Assembly (NCBI GenBank): GCA_030618105.1
Contig: JAUXED010000009.1
Span: 1-41,631, forward strand
Direction: 5' to 3'
Length of the DNA stretch: 41,631 bases
DNA from: Bacteroidota bacterium
Lineage (GTDB): Bacteria; Bacteroidota; Bacteroidia; Bacteroidales; VadinHA17
The stretch's first letter is position 1. Each line of letters starts with the position of its first letter. Of this stretch, positions 15,705 to 26,237 are shown in pieces. The translations under genes were made by a program, and so were the position numbers. The notes under the pieces are model-generated. The model had not been told where the DNA came from. It ran no database searches and saw only the letters and a program-made list of their open reading frames with translations.

Positions 15705-17486
15705 CTAAAAATTATATTTATTATCCTCAATCAGCTTATCTGCAATTCTTCTCCTGGCTTCTTTGGTGTTTACGCCATTTATGGCAGTGTAACAGTTTGT
15801 TCCTTTAACCAGCAGGTCTTTCACCTCTCCTTCAGCAAATGAATAAATTGCATCTTTTGCAAATTTACTTATTTTTCCTGAAGCATCATAAACAAAAACA
15901 TCTATTATATCTTTATACACCTTTATCTGCTCTGCATCCTTAATATTCTCAAGCTTCTCAACCCGAAGCAGTGATGATTCCGAGACATAAAGAAGCATAA
16001 TAATATCTGCAATATTATTCAGTATCTCCTGTTCGTACACCAGTTTCCGCTGGAATTTCTCAGAAGCGGTATGAATAAGAAACAGGGCAATTTTCCTGAA
16101 GTTTCTGATAATTTGTTTCTTTTCAGTATAAAAATCACCTTCCGGTTCAGCTGTGCCGGATAAATTAACAAGTTCTTTATATGCTTTTTCAGCTTCACCA
16201 AACAGGTCAAAATATCCTTTAGCACCTCTCTTCAGGACAGTATCAACAACAAGTATTTTATTGATCTCGTTTGTACCTTCAAATATCCTGTTGATACGCG
16301 AGTCACGATACCCCCTGTCAACGTCCAATTCAGCCGAATAACCCATTCCGCCATGTATCTGGACATTATCATCAACAATATAATCGAGTACCTCAGAGCC
16401 AAATACTTTAAGAACAGCGGCTTCGACAGCAAATTGTGCAAAAGCATCAATTGTGGTCTTTTCTTTAGTATTTCCCTCAAGATTTTGCTCAACATACTGA
16501 TCGATATTATGACTTGCCCTAAAAACAGCCGATTCAGTAACAAAATTATTAATGACTTGCTCTGCCAGTTTATGTTTTATCGATCCGAAAGTACTGATCA
16601 GCAATCCGAACTGTTTCCTTTCATTGGCATACTGAACAGATTGATTAATAGCGTATTTTGCAGCTCCCAGAACATTTCCACCAAGCTTTATTCGTCCCAT
16701 ATGAAGTATATTCAGTGCGATCCTGAATCCTTGTCCCCGATTTCCAAGAAGGTTTTCTACCGGCACTTTACAGTCATTAAAAAAAATCTGACGGGTTGAT
16801 GAGCCTTTAATACCCATTTTTTTCTCCTCCGGATTGAATACTATGCCCGGGAAGTTACATTCAACGATAAAAGCACTGAGCACTCTGTCATTATCAATTT
16901 TTGCAAATACAGTAATAATATCGGCAAATCCCGAATTAGTTATCCACATTTTTTGTCCGTTAAGAAGATAATGTTTGCCATCTTCTGACAGTATTGCATT
17001 AGTTTTACCGGCATTGGCATCTGAACCGGCACCCGGTTCAGTAAGAGCGTATGCTCCTTTCCATTCACCTGATGCAAGCTTTGGAAGATACTTGTCTTTT
17101 TGCTGGTCATTACCATAATAGAGGATTGGCAATGTACCAATACCGGTATGGCATGAATAAGCCACAGCAAATGAATAACCTGCACCCATTACATCACCTG
17201 CAAGCATCGAGGTTACGAAAGACTGGTCAAACCCGTCATATTTTTCCGGAAGAGAGATACTCAGAAGGCCGAGCTCTCCGGCTTTGGTTAAAAGTTCTGC
17301 CATTAGTCCTTCTTCCTGCTGGTCAATCCTGTCAAGATTCGGAAAAACTTCGGTATCCAGAAAATCCCGGCATGTTTGAGCGATCATTTTCTGCTCTTCG
17401 TCAAACTCTTCAGGTATAAAAATATCTTTTGCTTCTGTTTCCTTAACAATAAATTCACCACCTGTTACTTTCTTATTTTTTTCCAT
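15705..17486 (-). CDS. Acyl-CoA dehydrogenase (long form with C-terminal extension)
   Basis: 593 aa from ATG 17486. The track start at 17531 is a TTG that overlaps the upstream stop; MEKNKKVTGGEFIVKE is the better start. Residues from about 30 to 410 form the standard acyl-CoA dehydrogenase fold: YALTEPGAGSDA (FAD/substrate loop), MWITNSGFADI, GGMGYSAELDVDRGYRD, and RIFEGTNEI carrying the likely catalytic Glu. The additional 170 or so residues resemble the C-terminal extension of VLCAD/ACAD9-like enzymes. It should desaturate acyl-CoA at the alpha-beta bond and pass electrons to the EtfAB encoded two genes upstream. Chain-length preference cannot be read. Confidence 0.9.
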   Translation of the reverse strand: MEKNKKVTGGEFIVKETEAKDIFIPEEFDEEQKMIAQTCRDFLDTEVFPNLDRIDQQEEGLMAELLTKAGELGLLSISLPEKYDGFDQSFVTSMLAGDVMGAGYSFAVAYSCHTGIGTLPILYYGNDQQKDKYLPKLASGEWKGAYALTEPGAGSDANAGKTNAILSEDGKHYLLNGQKMWITNSGFADIITVFAKIDNDRVLSAFIVECNFPGIVFNPEEKKMGIKGSSTRQIFFNDCKVPVENLLGNRGQGFRIALNILHMGRIKLGGNVLGAAKYAINQSVQYANERKQFGLLISTFGSIKHKLAEQVINNFVTESAVFRASHNIDQYVEQNLEGNTKEKTTIDAFAQFAVEAAVLKVFGSEVLDYIVDDNVQIHGGMGYSAELDVDRGYRDSRINRIFEGTNEINKILVVDTVLKRGAKGYFDLFGEAEKAYKELVNLSGTAEPEGDFYTEKKQIIRNFRKIALFLIHTASEKFQRKLVYEQEILNNIADIIMLLYVSESSLLRVEKLENIKDAEQIKVYKDIIDVFVYDASGKISKFAKDAIYSFAEGEVKDLLVKGTNCYTAINGVNTKEARRRIADKLIEDNKYNF

Positions 17487-17527
17487 AATTAAATTTTTTT
17501 CAGGTTTTGCTAATTTTATTTTACAGT

Positions 17528-19633
17528 TCAAATTCCTAATGATAAAATTACAATTTCAGCAATATCATAGTTTTTAACTTCCTCCACTTTATCTTTATAT
17601 TTAATCCCATCGGTGATCATTGTCATACAGTATGGGCAAGCTGTAGCAATAATATCAGCTCCGGTATCAAGTGCTTCTTCAGTTCTTTCAATAAATATTT
17701 CTTTATCCCCCTTCTCAGCTTCTTTAAACATCTGACCTCCGCCTGCTCCACAGCAAAGAGCATTACTTTTATTCCTCTTCATTTCTTTCTTTTCCGATGG
17801 AATAAAATCAAGCACTTTCCTGGGTGCAGCATATTCGCCGTTTGCCCTGCCCAGATAACAAGGATCATGGTATGTAATAGTTTTTTCGTTAAAAATTGCA
17901 GACTTAATCTTCAAATTTCCAGCTTCAATCTGATCTCTCAAAAACTGTGTATGATGAATCACCTGGTAATTTCCATTATATTGAGGATATTCGTTTTTAA
18001 AAGTATTAAATGCATGAGGATCGCAAGTTATAATTTTTTTTACTTCATAGCCATTCAGTATCTCAATATTCATCATTGCCTGCATCTGGAAAAGCATTTC
18101 ATTACCAGCTCTTCTTGCTACATCTCCTGTTGAAGATTCTTCAGTACCCAAGACTGCATAACTTACGCCCAAATGGGTAAGTATCTTTACAAAAGCTCTG
18201 GTAACATTTTTGTACCGGTCGTCAAAAGCTCCGGCACTACCAACCCAAAAAAGATACTCCGATTTCTCTCCTTTTGCAAAAAGATCAGCCATAACCGGAA
18301 CATTTATCTTTTGTTTTTCCATAAATTCTTTTGCCCATTCCATCCTGTCCTCATGTGAAAACTGCCAGGGAGCACCGTTATTTTCAATATTTGAAAATGT
18401 ATTATTTAGCGGTCCTGGGGCAGCAGATTCTTCCAGAACGAGGTATCTCCTCATTTCCAGAATAATAGCAAGAGGATCAATATTCACCGGACATTCGTAA
18501 GTACACGCATTACAGGTTGTACAAGCCCATAATTCCTCTGCTGAGATGAAATCAAATAATGTCCTTTTATTTTTTTCGTTATCCTTTTCCGAACTTTTTC
18601 TATTAAACAGTTTATCAGCAATTTCTTCCAGATTATCACGTGTATCCATTACAATTTTTCTTGGAGACAGTTTTTTACCGGTAATATTTGCAGGGCAACT
18701 TGATGTACATCTTCCACATTCTGTACATGTATATGCATCCATTAAATGTTTCCATGTCAGATCCCTGATAGTTTTTGCACCAAATGTTACTTCTTCATTA
18801 TCATCATCCTGGTCGGAATAATTTTCTTCCAGCATAATTTTAACTTCTTTAGTTATCGATGGCATATTTGCCATTTCCCCTGCCGGACGGAGTTTTGAAT
18901 AATAGACATTAGGAAAAGAAAGAAAAACATGAAAATGCTTTGAATAAGGGATATAATTAAGAAAAACAAGTACACCTATTATATGAAACCACCAACAGAA
19001 TCTTTCAATAATAATTAAAGAAGAAAATGGCAATCCTGAGAATATGGGTTGAATAATACTGCTGATCATAAAAGATCCAACCTGAACATAATGTGAATCG
19101 GGTCTTGTTTGGAGGATACTATCAGTTGCATTCATTATCAGGATAGCACTCATAAGCAGAAGCTCAGTAATCAAAATAATGTTAGCATCCGAACGCGGCC
19201 AAAGGGTCATCTCCTTATTCCAGAATCTTTTAATTCGAAGGATATTACGACGAATAAGAAAAACGGCACATCCAAACATTACTGTTACAGCAAAAAATTC
19301 AAATATTGAAACCATAATACCATAGAATCCACCAAAGAAAGAAAATAACCTGTGGGTTCCTGCAACTCCGTCAATAAGGATCTCGCACATTTCAATATTA
19401 ACAATAATAAACCCCGCGTAAACAAAAATATGCAATAATGCTGCAATTGGTCGTTGCAGTATTTTTTGCTGACCTATTGCAATAAACAACACTCTTTTCC
19501 ACCTTAAGAGTACATTATCATTTATTGTAATGTCTTTACCAAGTTTTATACTCCATGTAATTTTTCTGACTTTACGACAGAAAATTACAGTAGCTCCGAA
19601 AAGAATTAGGATAAAAATGATGCTGGTGAACAT
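17528..19633 (-). CDS. Membrane Fe-S oxidoreductase, likely ETF:menaquinone oxidoreductase (EMO-like)
   Basis: 701 aa. Residues 1 to about 250 form a NarI-like membrane domain of about six helices with several His (ALLHIF, WWFHIIG) that could bind haem b. Next are two [4Fe-4S] motifs, CTECGRCTSSCPANI near 300 and CTTCNACTYECPVNI near 370. The C-terminal half has two CCG-type domains, including ALCCGAGGGQMFKEAE, like the heterodisulfide reductase D family. This architecture is that of membrane proteins taking electrons from EtfAB to menaquinone. The order etfB-etfA-this gene-acyl-CoA dehydrogenase fits. The electron acceptor is inferred from family knowledge. Confidence 0.82.
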   Translation of the reverse strand: MFTSIIFILILFGATVIFCRKVRKITWSIKLGKDITINDNVLLRWKRVLFIAIGQQKILQRPIAALLHIFVYAGFIIVNIEMCEILIDGVAGTHRLFSFFGGFYGIMVSIFEFFAVTVMFGCAVFLIRRNILRIKRFWNKEMTLWPRSDANIILITELLLMSAILIMNATDSILQTRPDSHYVQVGSFMISSIIQPIFSGLPFSSLIIIERFCWWFHIIGVLVFLNYIPYSKHFHVFLSFPNVYYSKLRPAGEMANMPSITKEVKIMLEENYSDQDDDNEEVTFGAKTIRDLTWKHLMDAYTCTECGRCTSSCPANITGKKLSPRKIVMDTRDNLEEIADKLFNRKSSEKDNEKNKRTLFDFISAEELWACTTCNACTYECPVNIDPLAIILEMRRYLVLEESAAPGPLNNTFSNIENNGAPWQFSHEDRMEWAKEFMEKQKINVPVMADLFAKGEKSEYLFWVGSAGAFDDRYKNVTRAFVKILTHLGVSYAVLGTEESSTGDVARRAGNEMLFQMQAMMNIEILNGYEVKKIITCDPHAFNTFKNEYPQYNGNYQVIHHTQFLRDQIEAGNLKIKSAIFNEKTITYHDPCYLGRANGEYAAPRKVLDFIPSEKKEMKRNKSNALCCGAGGGQMFKEAEKGDKEIFIERTEEALDTGADIIATACPYCMTMITDGIKYKDKVEEVKNYDIAEIVILSLGI

Positions 19634-19643
19634 GGAAAGAATA

Positions 19644-20612
19644 TTAAGACTTATTCTCTTTTACTATTGATATTAATTCAGGCAGAATTTTATGTACATC
19701 ACCTACAATTCCATAATCAGCAGCTTCGAAAATGGGCGCATCAGGATCTGTATTAATAGCAACCAGGTACTTTGCGGAACTGATACCTGCAAGATGCTGA
19801 ATTGCTCCTGAAATACCGGCTGCAATATAAAGATTAGGTGCAATTATTTTACCTGTTTGCCCTGTATGTTCTTCATGACTTCTCCATCCTTCATCAGAAA
19901 CCGGTCGTGAGCAGGCGGTAGCAGCCCCCAACAATTCTGCAAGTTCCTCTATCGGGCCCCAGTTATCAGGTGATTTCATTCCCCTGCCACCTGAGACTAC
20001 TATTTCCGCATCAGTCAGGAGCAGTTTTCCTGTCTGCTTGTCTGTACTGGTTACTCTGGTTTTAACATCGCTCTCCTGAATGCCGGTTGAATACTCTTCA
20101 ATAGTTGCATTATTATCTGAACTGATTAGTTTAAACGAGTTTTGCGACAAGGTAAGTACTTTAATATCAGAATTCAATTCCACATTTGCGGAAGCTTTCC
20201 CTGTAAACACTTTTTTATGTACTGTAAAAGGATCAACCTCGGATGGTAAACAGGTTAACCCCGAACCCATAGCAGCTTTCAACTTAACTGATAGCCGGGG
20301 TGCAAGAGCTTTACCCGTATTGTTATGAGAGAGTAATATAACTTTGGCATTTTCTTTTTGTGCAACCTCTGAAATTACTTTTGTATACACCTGGTTATCC
20401 AGTGTTTTCAGATATCCGTTTGTTATACTCACAACTTTATCAGCACCATAATCACCTAATTTCTTAAGCTCTTCTTCAGCAACTTTACCAATGGAAATGG
20501 CAACAACAGGAACATTAAGTTTCTCAGCCACTTTTTGTGCATATGAAACCAATTCAAAAGATAATTTCTTAAATTTCCCGTCCCAGTTTTCTGTAAATAC
20601 TAATACTGCCAT
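19644..20612 (-). CDS. etfA: Electron transfer flavoprotein alpha subunit
   Basis: 322 aa, normal EtfA length. The C-terminal FAD-binding domain is clear: VSGGRGMKSPDNWGPIEELA near 210, ATACSRPVSDEGW, HTGQTGKIIAPNLYIAAGIS near 256, and INTDPDAPIFEAADYGIVGD near 290. With EtfB it accepts electrons from acyl-CoA dehydrogenase and passes them to the Fe-S membrane protein encoded next, whose start is 10 bases downstream. EtfAB from confurcating or bifurcating enzymes has the same fold, so I cannot tell from sequence alone whether this one bifurcates; the EMO-like partner argues for simple electron transfer to quinone. Confidence 0.95.
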   Translation of the reverse strand: MAVLVFTENWDGKFKKLSFELVSYAQKVAEKLNVPVVAISIGKVAEEELKKLGDYGADKVVSITNGYLKTLDNQVYTKVISEVAQKENAKVILLSHNNTGKALAPRLSVKLKAAMGSGLTCLPSEVDPFTVHKKVFTGKASANVELNSDIKVLTLSQNSFKLISSDNNATIEEYSTGIQESDVKTRVTSTDKQTGKLLLTDAEIVVSGGRGMKSPDNWGPIEELAELLGAATACSRPVSDEGWRSHEEHTGQTGKIIAPNLYIAAGISGAIQHLAGISSAKYLVAINTDPDAPIFEAADYGIVGDVHKILPELISIVKENKS

Positions 20613-20673
20613 GATACTATTATTTTTAATCAGTTTTTTCTATTACAATTTTTCGGTAATATAATTGCAAGAC

Positions 20674-20698
20674 TGGAATACCGGAATGTTGGAATTCC
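20674..20698. repeat. GGAAT-type intergenic repeat
   Basis: Three near copies of GGAATNNNG, including GGAATGTTGGAAT, which is identical to the copy at 15182-15194. It lies in the 87-base gap between etfB and etfA and ends next to the etfB stop. Confidence 0.65.
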
Positions 20699-20699
20699 G

Positions 20700-21449
20700 T
20701 CAAATCACTTTAGCTTCTTTCTGCAAAAGGTCAAATAGTTCTTTTACATTTTCAGGATCAATCATCTTACATGGTGGTTTAGGCTGAGGAAGTTCAAAAC
20801 TCTTATGATTTGTCAATATCTCAGCATTAGAAGCTTCCACAACATTTAAAGGTTTCTTTCTTGCCATCATAATTCCCCGCATAGCAGGAATTCTCGGTTC
20901 AATAGAAATTCCTTTCTGGACAATTGCAACAAACGGTGTATCAATGGACATAATTTCTTTTCCTCCATCAATTGTCCTTGAAACAGACACTTTTTCCCCT
21001 TCTACTTCAATACCTGAAACTGCAGAGACAGAAGGCAGATTAAGAAACTCTGATAACATCCCTCCCACAGCAAAACCGTTATAATCGCATGATTCAATAC
21101 CACACATTACAAAACCAAAATCTTCATCTTTCAACACATCCGCCAGCTTAGCAGCTACAGCATATGCATCAGTTGGTTCAGCATCAATACGTATAGCATC
21201 ATCCGCACCAATTGCCAGTGCTTTTCTTATTGTAGGTTCAGCACTTTTTGTTCCTACGGTAATAACAGTAACTTTTTCCACTAAGGAGCCGGTATCCTCT
21301 TTTAATTCCATAGCCCTTGTCAGAGCCAACTCATCCCATGGATTAATTATCCACTGTACGCCGGTATTGTTAAAAACAGAATTATTTTCTGTAAACGTAA
21401 CTTTTGTTGTTGTATCAGGTACGTTCCCGAGGCAAACGAATATTCTCAT
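20700..21449 (-). CDS. etfB: Electron transfer flavoprotein beta subunit
   Basis: 249 aa, normal EtfB length. The sequence follows the FixA/EtfB pattern: MRIFVCLGNVPDTT at the start, NPWDELALTRAMELKE near 37, TVGTKSAEPTIRKALAIGADDAIRI near 63 (nucleotide-binding region), CGIESCDYNGFAVGGML near 115, and PAMRGIMMARKKPLNVVE near 188 (the ETF recognition loop region). First gene of the leftward etfB-etfA-EMO-acyl-CoA dehydrogenase-lipoprotein run. Upstream is a palindromic 12-bp repeat array rather than a consensus promoter, so its promoter is not identified. Confidence 0.94.
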   Translation of the reverse strand: MRIFVCLGNVPDTTTKVTFTENNSVFNNTGVQWIINPWDELALTRAMELKEDTGSLVEKVTVITVGTKSAEPTIRKALAIGADDAIRIDAEPTDAYAVAAKLADVLKDEDFGFVMCGIESCDYNGFAVGGMLSEFLNLPSVSAVSGIEVEGEKVSVSRTIDGGKEIMSIDTPFVAIVQKGISIEPRIPAMRGIMMARKKPLNVVEASNAEILTNHKSFELPQPKPPCKMIDPENVKELFDLLQKEAKVI

Positions 21450-21469
21450 ACTCTTTTTTTTAATTAATT

Positions 21470-21502
21470 ACGTTATTAATAACGTTATTAATAACGTTAT
21501 TC
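21470..21502. repeat. 12-bp tandem repeat ACGTTATTAATA (about 2.75 copies), internally palindromic
   Basis: Two perfect copies of ACGTTATTAATA and a third cut off as ACGTTATTC. Each junction makes the palindrome AACGTTATTAATAACGTT. It fills most of the 74-base gap between DUF3467 and etfB, 20 bases upstream of the etfB start. It could be an operator for the etf operon or a simple repeat; sequence alone does not decide. Confidence 0.85.
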
Positions 21503-21523
21503 TTTTTGATAATCCATATATTG

Positions 21524-21850
21524 TCACGCTTGTGCCGTTGGACCGCCAAAATTCATTGGCATAGCGGGTCCGCCGGGACCTTTATCTTTAATATCACCAT
21601 GCACAGCTTCATACTTATTAATATTATCATCGAGAGCTCTCAACAATCTTTTGGCATGTTCAGGAGTAAGGATAATCCTGGATTTTACCTGTGCTTTAGG
21701 TACACCTGGCATAATCCTGACAAAGTCTAGTACAAATTCAGCTGATGAGTGTGTAATAACCGCAAGGTTTGAATAAGTTCCCTGGGCTACTTCATCATTA
21801 AGTTCTATATCCAGCTGGGGTTTTCCGGGTTTGCTTTTTTGGTCTTCCAT
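21524..21850 (-). CDS. DUF3467 family protein
   Basis: 108 aa, small soluble protein. The core ELNDEVAQGTYSNLAVITHSSAEFVLDFVRIMPG and KAQVKSRIILTPEHAKRLLRALDDNI match the DUF3467 family, which is widespread and uncharacterised. The C-terminus is Gly/Pro-rich (GPGGPAMPMNFGGP) and probably disordered. It follows rpoC by 21 bases on the same strand, a placement common in Bacteroidota, so it may be co-transcribed with rpoBC. No biochemical function is known to me. Confidence 0.85.
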   Translation of the reverse strand: MEDQKSKPGKPQLDIELNDEVAQGTYSNLAVITHSSAEFVLDFVRIMPGVPKAQVKSRIILTPEHAKRLLRALDDNINKYEAVHGDIKDKGPGGPAMPMNFGGPTAQA

Positions 21851-21871
21851 AGTAAAAAGAATTTATAATTT

Positions 21872-24800
21872 TTACTCTTTAATATCTTCTCCTGTTACTA
21901 CATCTCCTTCTTCAACTATATCTTTCTCCTTTTCTTTAGAGGACACCAATTTTTCATATTCTTCCATTGAACCCACAACAATCTTGTCATAATTTCTTGC
22001 ACCGGTTCCGGCAGGAATCAGGTGTCCGACAATAACATTTTCTTTCAGTCCTTCGAGGTAATCCACTCGTCCAAACACAGCAGCTTCGTTTAGAACTTTT
22101 GTTGTTTCCTGGAATGAAGCAGCCGACATAAAACTTCTGGTTTGCAATGCAGCTTTTGTAATTCCTTGCAGCACCTGGTTTGACGTTGCAGGAATAGCAT
22201 TACGTGCTTCAATAAGTTTCTTGTCTTTTCGTTTAAGGATAGAATTTTCATCTCTGAGTTTCCTTGCAGTAATTATCTGTCCATTCTTAAATATCAGTGA
22301 ATCTCCCACATCAACAATGATCATTTTATCATAAATCCAGTCGTTCTCATTCATGAATTTCAACTTGTCAACTATTTGTTTTTCAAGGAATTTGGTATCT
22401 CCCGGATCAATGATTTCAACTTTACGCATCATCTGACGAACGATAATTTCAAAATGTTTATCATTAATTTTCACACCCTGCAGCCGATAAACTTCCTGAA
22501 CTTCATTAACAATATATTCCTGTACTTTTGTCGGTCCTTTGATAGCAAGGATATCCAGCGGGGTAATAGCCCCGTCAGACATTGCCAGTCCTGCCCGTAC
22601 ATAATCGTTTTCCTGAACGAGTATTTGTTTTGACAATGGAACCAGATATTTTTTCACTTCACCTGTTCGTGATGTAACAATAATTTCACGATTCCCGCGC
22701 TTGATTTTACCAAACTGAATCTCTCCGTCAATTTCAGATACTACAGCCGGATTTGACGGGTTTCTTGCTTCGAACAGTTCGGTAACCCTTGGCAGACCAC
22801 CTGTAATATCGCCCGATTTCCCAATAGCTCTTGGTATTTTTGCCAGTATATCTCCCTCCTTAACCTCACTATTTTCACTGGTAATCACATGAGCACCAAC
22901 GGGAAGGTTATAGGATTTTGACGAGGTTTTCTTTTTATCCCCCGACACGATCCTGAGAGTAGGGTTCTTAGTTTTATCTCTTGTTTCAATAATCACTTTC
23001 TCCTTGTAACCTGTCTGTTCATCAGACTCTTCCCGATAGGTAACACCTTCAATTAATTGTTGGAAATTTACTTTTCCATGTTCTTCAGAGATTATCAATG
23101 CATTATAAGGATCCCAATCACAAAGCAAGTCCCCTTTCTTTACACTGTCACCATTTTTAATATAAAGGCTCGAGCCATAAGGGATATTATGAGTTGACAG
23201 AGCAATACCGGTTTCCTTATCCAGTATCCGCATTTCAGCCAGACGTCCAATAACTATATCAACTTTTTTACCATCCTCCATTTTCTTCTTAACAATACGC
23301 AATTCTTCAATCTCAACGACTCCGTCAAATTTGGAGATGATACTGGATTCAGCCGTAATACTTGATGCAGTACCCCCAACGTGGAAAGTACGCAAAGTAA
23401 GCTGTGTCCCCGGTTCACCAATAGACTGGGCAGCAATTACACCAACTGCTTCACCTTGTTGCACCATTTGTCCGGTAGAAAGGTTTCGTCCGTAGCATTT
23501 AGCACAGACTCCTCTACTGGATTCACATGTAAGAACCGAACGAATTTCTACTTCTTCGATTGGTGATTCCTCAATTTTCAGGGCAATCTCCTCAGTAATT
23601 TCTTTTCCCGAACCAATTATCAATTCATTATTTAACGGATTGTATACATCATGCACAGTAGTACGGCCCAGGATCCTTTCATAAAGTGTTTCAACAACTT
23701 CCTCATTCTTTTTAATTGCACTTGCAACAAGTCCTCTCAATGATCCACAATCAGGCTGTGAAACCACAACATCCTGTGACACATCAACCAGGCGTCTTGT
23801 CAGGTAACCTGCATCTGCAGTTTTCAGGGCTGTATCCGCCAAACCTTTTCTGGCACCATGGGTTGAAATAAAATATTCCAGAACTGAAAGGCCCTCTTTA
23901 AAATTAGATAAAATTGGGTTTTCAATAATTTCCGAAGCAGTAGCGCCTGATTTCTGTGGTTTAGCCATCAGTCCCCTCATCCCTGAGAGCTGTCTTATCT
24001 GTTCTTTAGAACCACGTGCACCTGAGTCAAGCATCATAAACACGGGATTAAATCCCTGTTTATCAGAAGATAATTGTTGCATCAGGGTTTGGGTAAGCTT
24101 GGCATTTGTATGTGTCCATATATCGATTATCTGGTTGTAACGTTCGTTGTTAGTAATAAATCCCATGTTATAGTTATTCATCACCTCATCTACGTTTTTA
24201 TAACCTTCTTCCACAAGTTCAAGTTTCCGTTCCGGAACGATTACATCTTTAAGATTAAATGAAAGCCCACCAAGAAAAGCCATATTATATCCAAGAGATT
24301 TAATATCATCGAGGAATTTGGCAGTAGATGAAGTCCCGGTTTTTTTCAATACTGTACCAATAATATCTCTAAGTGATTTCTTAGTCAGAAGTTCATTGAT
24401 AAATCCAACCTCTTTAGGTACAAACTGGTTAAAAACTACTCGCCCTACAGTGGTTTCAATAAGATGATTAACCGGTTTCCCTTCAACTATATCATCAACT
24501 TTAACCTTAACAATGGCATGGAGATCAATTTTACCTTCATTCAGAGCAATAGTGACCTCTTGAGGAGAATAGAAAATCAAACCTTCTCCCTTGATTTTCA
24601 GGCTTTTTGTTGATTTTTTTTCTTTGGTAATATAATATAATCCAAGAACCATATCCTGTGAAGGAACTGTAATTGGAGCACCATTAGCCGGATTAAGTAT
24701 ATTATGTGATGCAAGCATCAGCATTTGCGCTTCAAGAATAGCAGTATTACCCAGAGGCAGATGGACTGCCATCTGATCACCATCAAAGTCGGCATTAAAT

Positions 24801-26203
24801 GCAGTACAAACCAATGGATGTAACTGAATTGCCTTTCCCTCAATAAGTTTAGGCTGAAATGCCTGTATACCAAGGCGGTGAAGAGTTGGAGCTCTGTTAA
24901 GCAGGACAGGATGTCCTTTAAGCACACTTTCCAGAATATCCCATACAACTGGTTCTTTCCGATCTACAATTTTCTTAGCTGATTTAACAGTTTTTACTAT
25001 ACCTCTTTCAATTAGTTTTCTAATAATAAAGGGTTTATACAATTCAGCTGTCATATCCTTTGGCAACCCACATTCATGAAGTTTAAGTTCCGGACCAACA
25101 ACAATAACTGACCGTGCCGAATAATCAACTCTTTTACCCAGTAGATTCTGACGGAATCTTCCTTGTTTTCCTTTTAGGCTATCACTCAACGATTTAAGCG
25201 GCCTGTTTCCATCAGTTTTAACGGCATTTGATTTCCTGGAATTATCAAATAATGAGTCAACTGATTCCTGAAGCATCCGTTTCTCATTACGAAGGATCAC
25301 TTCGGGAGCTTTTATTTCAATAAGTCGCTTAAGCCTGTTATTTCTGATAATTACACGACGGTAAAGATCGTTAAGGTCGGATGTGGCAAAACGTCCCCCA
25401 TCAAGTGGCACAAGCGGTCTGAGTTCAGGAGGAATAACAGGTACTACTTTCACTATCATCCATTCGGGGCGATTTACTTTTTTTGAAGCTCTGAAAGCTT
25501 CAACAACCTGTAATCGTTTCAGGGCTTCATTTTTCCTTTGCTGCGAAGTTTCTGTATTTGCTTTATGTCTGAGAGAAAATGACATTTCATCCAGATTAAG
25601 TCGTTCAAGCAAATGAAACAAAGCATCAGCACCCATTCCTGCAATAAATTTATCAGGATCAGTATCCTCCAGATATTGATTCTCCTTTGGAAGGCTTTCC
25701 AGAATCTCAAGATATTCCTCTTCAGTAAGGAAATCAAGATATTTTATACCATCTGTTGCTTTAACACCCGCGTTAATTACTACATATCTTTCGTAGTAAA
25801 TAATAGAATCGAGTTTTTTAGTTGGAAGACCAAGAAGGTAACCCATTTTATTGGGCAGCGACTTGAAGTACCAAATATGAGCAACCGGTACTACAAGAGA
25901 GATGTGACCAATACGTTCGCGCCGCACTTTCTTTTCAGTAACTTCAACACCACAGCGATCACAAACAATACCCTTGTATCTTATCCTCTTATATTTACCA
26001 CAATGGCATTCAAAATCCTTAACAGGTCCGAATATCCGTTCACAGAACAAACCATCTCTTTCAGGTTTATAAGTTCTGTAATTAATTGTTTCGGGTTTCA
26101 ACACTTCTCCACACGAACGTTCGAGTATCTCTTCCGGTGAAGACAGAGCAATTGAAATTTTTGTAAAATCGCTCTTAACCTTTAAATCTTTACGGAATGG
26201 CAT
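21872..26203 (-). CDS. rpoC: RNA polymerase beta' subunit
   Basis: 1443 aa, full length. N-terminal zinc site [24 protein letters not shown] near residues 60-85; catalytic Mg loop [15 protein letters not shown] near 475; bridge/trigger region [21 protein letters not shown] near 790; second zinc site [11 protein letters not shown] near 900. Part of the core transcription enzyme, with omega and alpha encoded elsewhere. It begins 34 bases after the rpoB stop, so rpoBC is one unit. No large lineage-specific insertions beyond those normal for Bacteroidota were noticed. Confidence 0.99.
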   Translation of the reverse strand: MPFRKDLKVKSDFTKISIALSSPEEILERSCGEVLKPETINYRTYKPERDGLFCERIFGPVKDFECHCGKYKRIRYKGIVCDRCGVEVTEKKVRRERIGHISLVVPVAHIWYFKSLPNKMGYLLGLPTKKLDSIIYYERYVVINAGVKATDGIKYLDFLTEEEYLEILESLPKENQYLEDTDPDKFIAGMGADALFHLLERLNLDEMSFSLRHKANTETSQQRKNEALKRLQVVEAFRASKKVNRPEWMIVKVVPVIPPELRPLVPLDGGRFATSDLNDLYRRVIIRNNRLKRLIEIKAPEVILRNEKRMLQESVDSLFDNSRKSNAVKTDGNRPLKSLSDSLKGKQGRFRQNLLGKRVDYSARSVIVVGPELKLHECGLPKDMTAELYKPFIIRKLIERGIVKTVKSAKKIVDRKEPVVWDILESVLKGHPVLLNRAPTLHRLGIQAFQPKLIEGKAIQLHPLVCTAFNADFDGDQMAVHLPLGNTAILEAQMLMLASHNILNPANGAPITVPSQDMVLGLYYITKEKKSTKSLKIKGEGLIFYSPQEVTIALNEGKIDLHAIVKVKVDDIVEGKPVNHLIETTVGRVVFNQFVPKEVGFINELLTKKSLRDIIGTVLKKTGTSSTAKFLDDIKSLGYNMAFLGGLSFNLKDVIVPERKLELVEEGYKNVDEVMNNYNMGFITNNERYNQIIDIWTHTNAKLTQTLMQQLSSDKQGFNPVFMMLDSGARGSKEQIRQLSGMRGLMAKPQKSGATASEIIENPILSNFKEGLSVLEYFISTHGARKGLADTALKTADAGYLTRRLVDVSQDVVVSQPDCGSLRGLVASAIKKNEEVVETLYERILGRTTVHDVYNPLNNELIIGSGKEITEEIALKIEESPIEEVEIRSVLTCESSRGVCAKCYGRNLSTGQMVQQGEAVGVIAAQSIGEPGTQLTLRTFHVGGTASSITAESSIISKFDGVVEIEELRIVKKKMEDGKKVDIVIGRLAEMRILDKETGIALSTHNIPYGSSLYIKNGDSVKKGDLLCDWDPYNALIISEEHGKVNFQQLIEGVTYREESDEQTGYKEKVIIETRDKTKNPTLRIVSGDKKKTSSKSYNLPVGAHVITSENSEVKEGDILAKIPRAIGKSGDITGGLPRVTELFEARNPSNPAVVSEIDGEIQFGKIKRGNREIIVTSRTGEVKKYLVPLSKQILVQENDYVRAGLAMSDGAITPLDILAIKGPTKVQEYIVNEVQEVYRLQGVKINDKHFEIIVRQMMRKVEIIDPGDTKFLEKQIVDKLKFMNENDWIYDKMIIVDVGDSLIFKNGQIITARKLRDENSILKRKDKKLIEARNAIPATSNQVLQGITKAALQTRSFMSAASFQETTKVLNEAAVFGRVDYLEGLKENVIVGHLIPAGTGARNYDKIVVGSMEEYEKLVSSKEKEKDIVEEGDVVTGEDIKE

Positions 26204-26237
26204 ATGTAAATAATTAAATTTTCACTAACATAAATAA

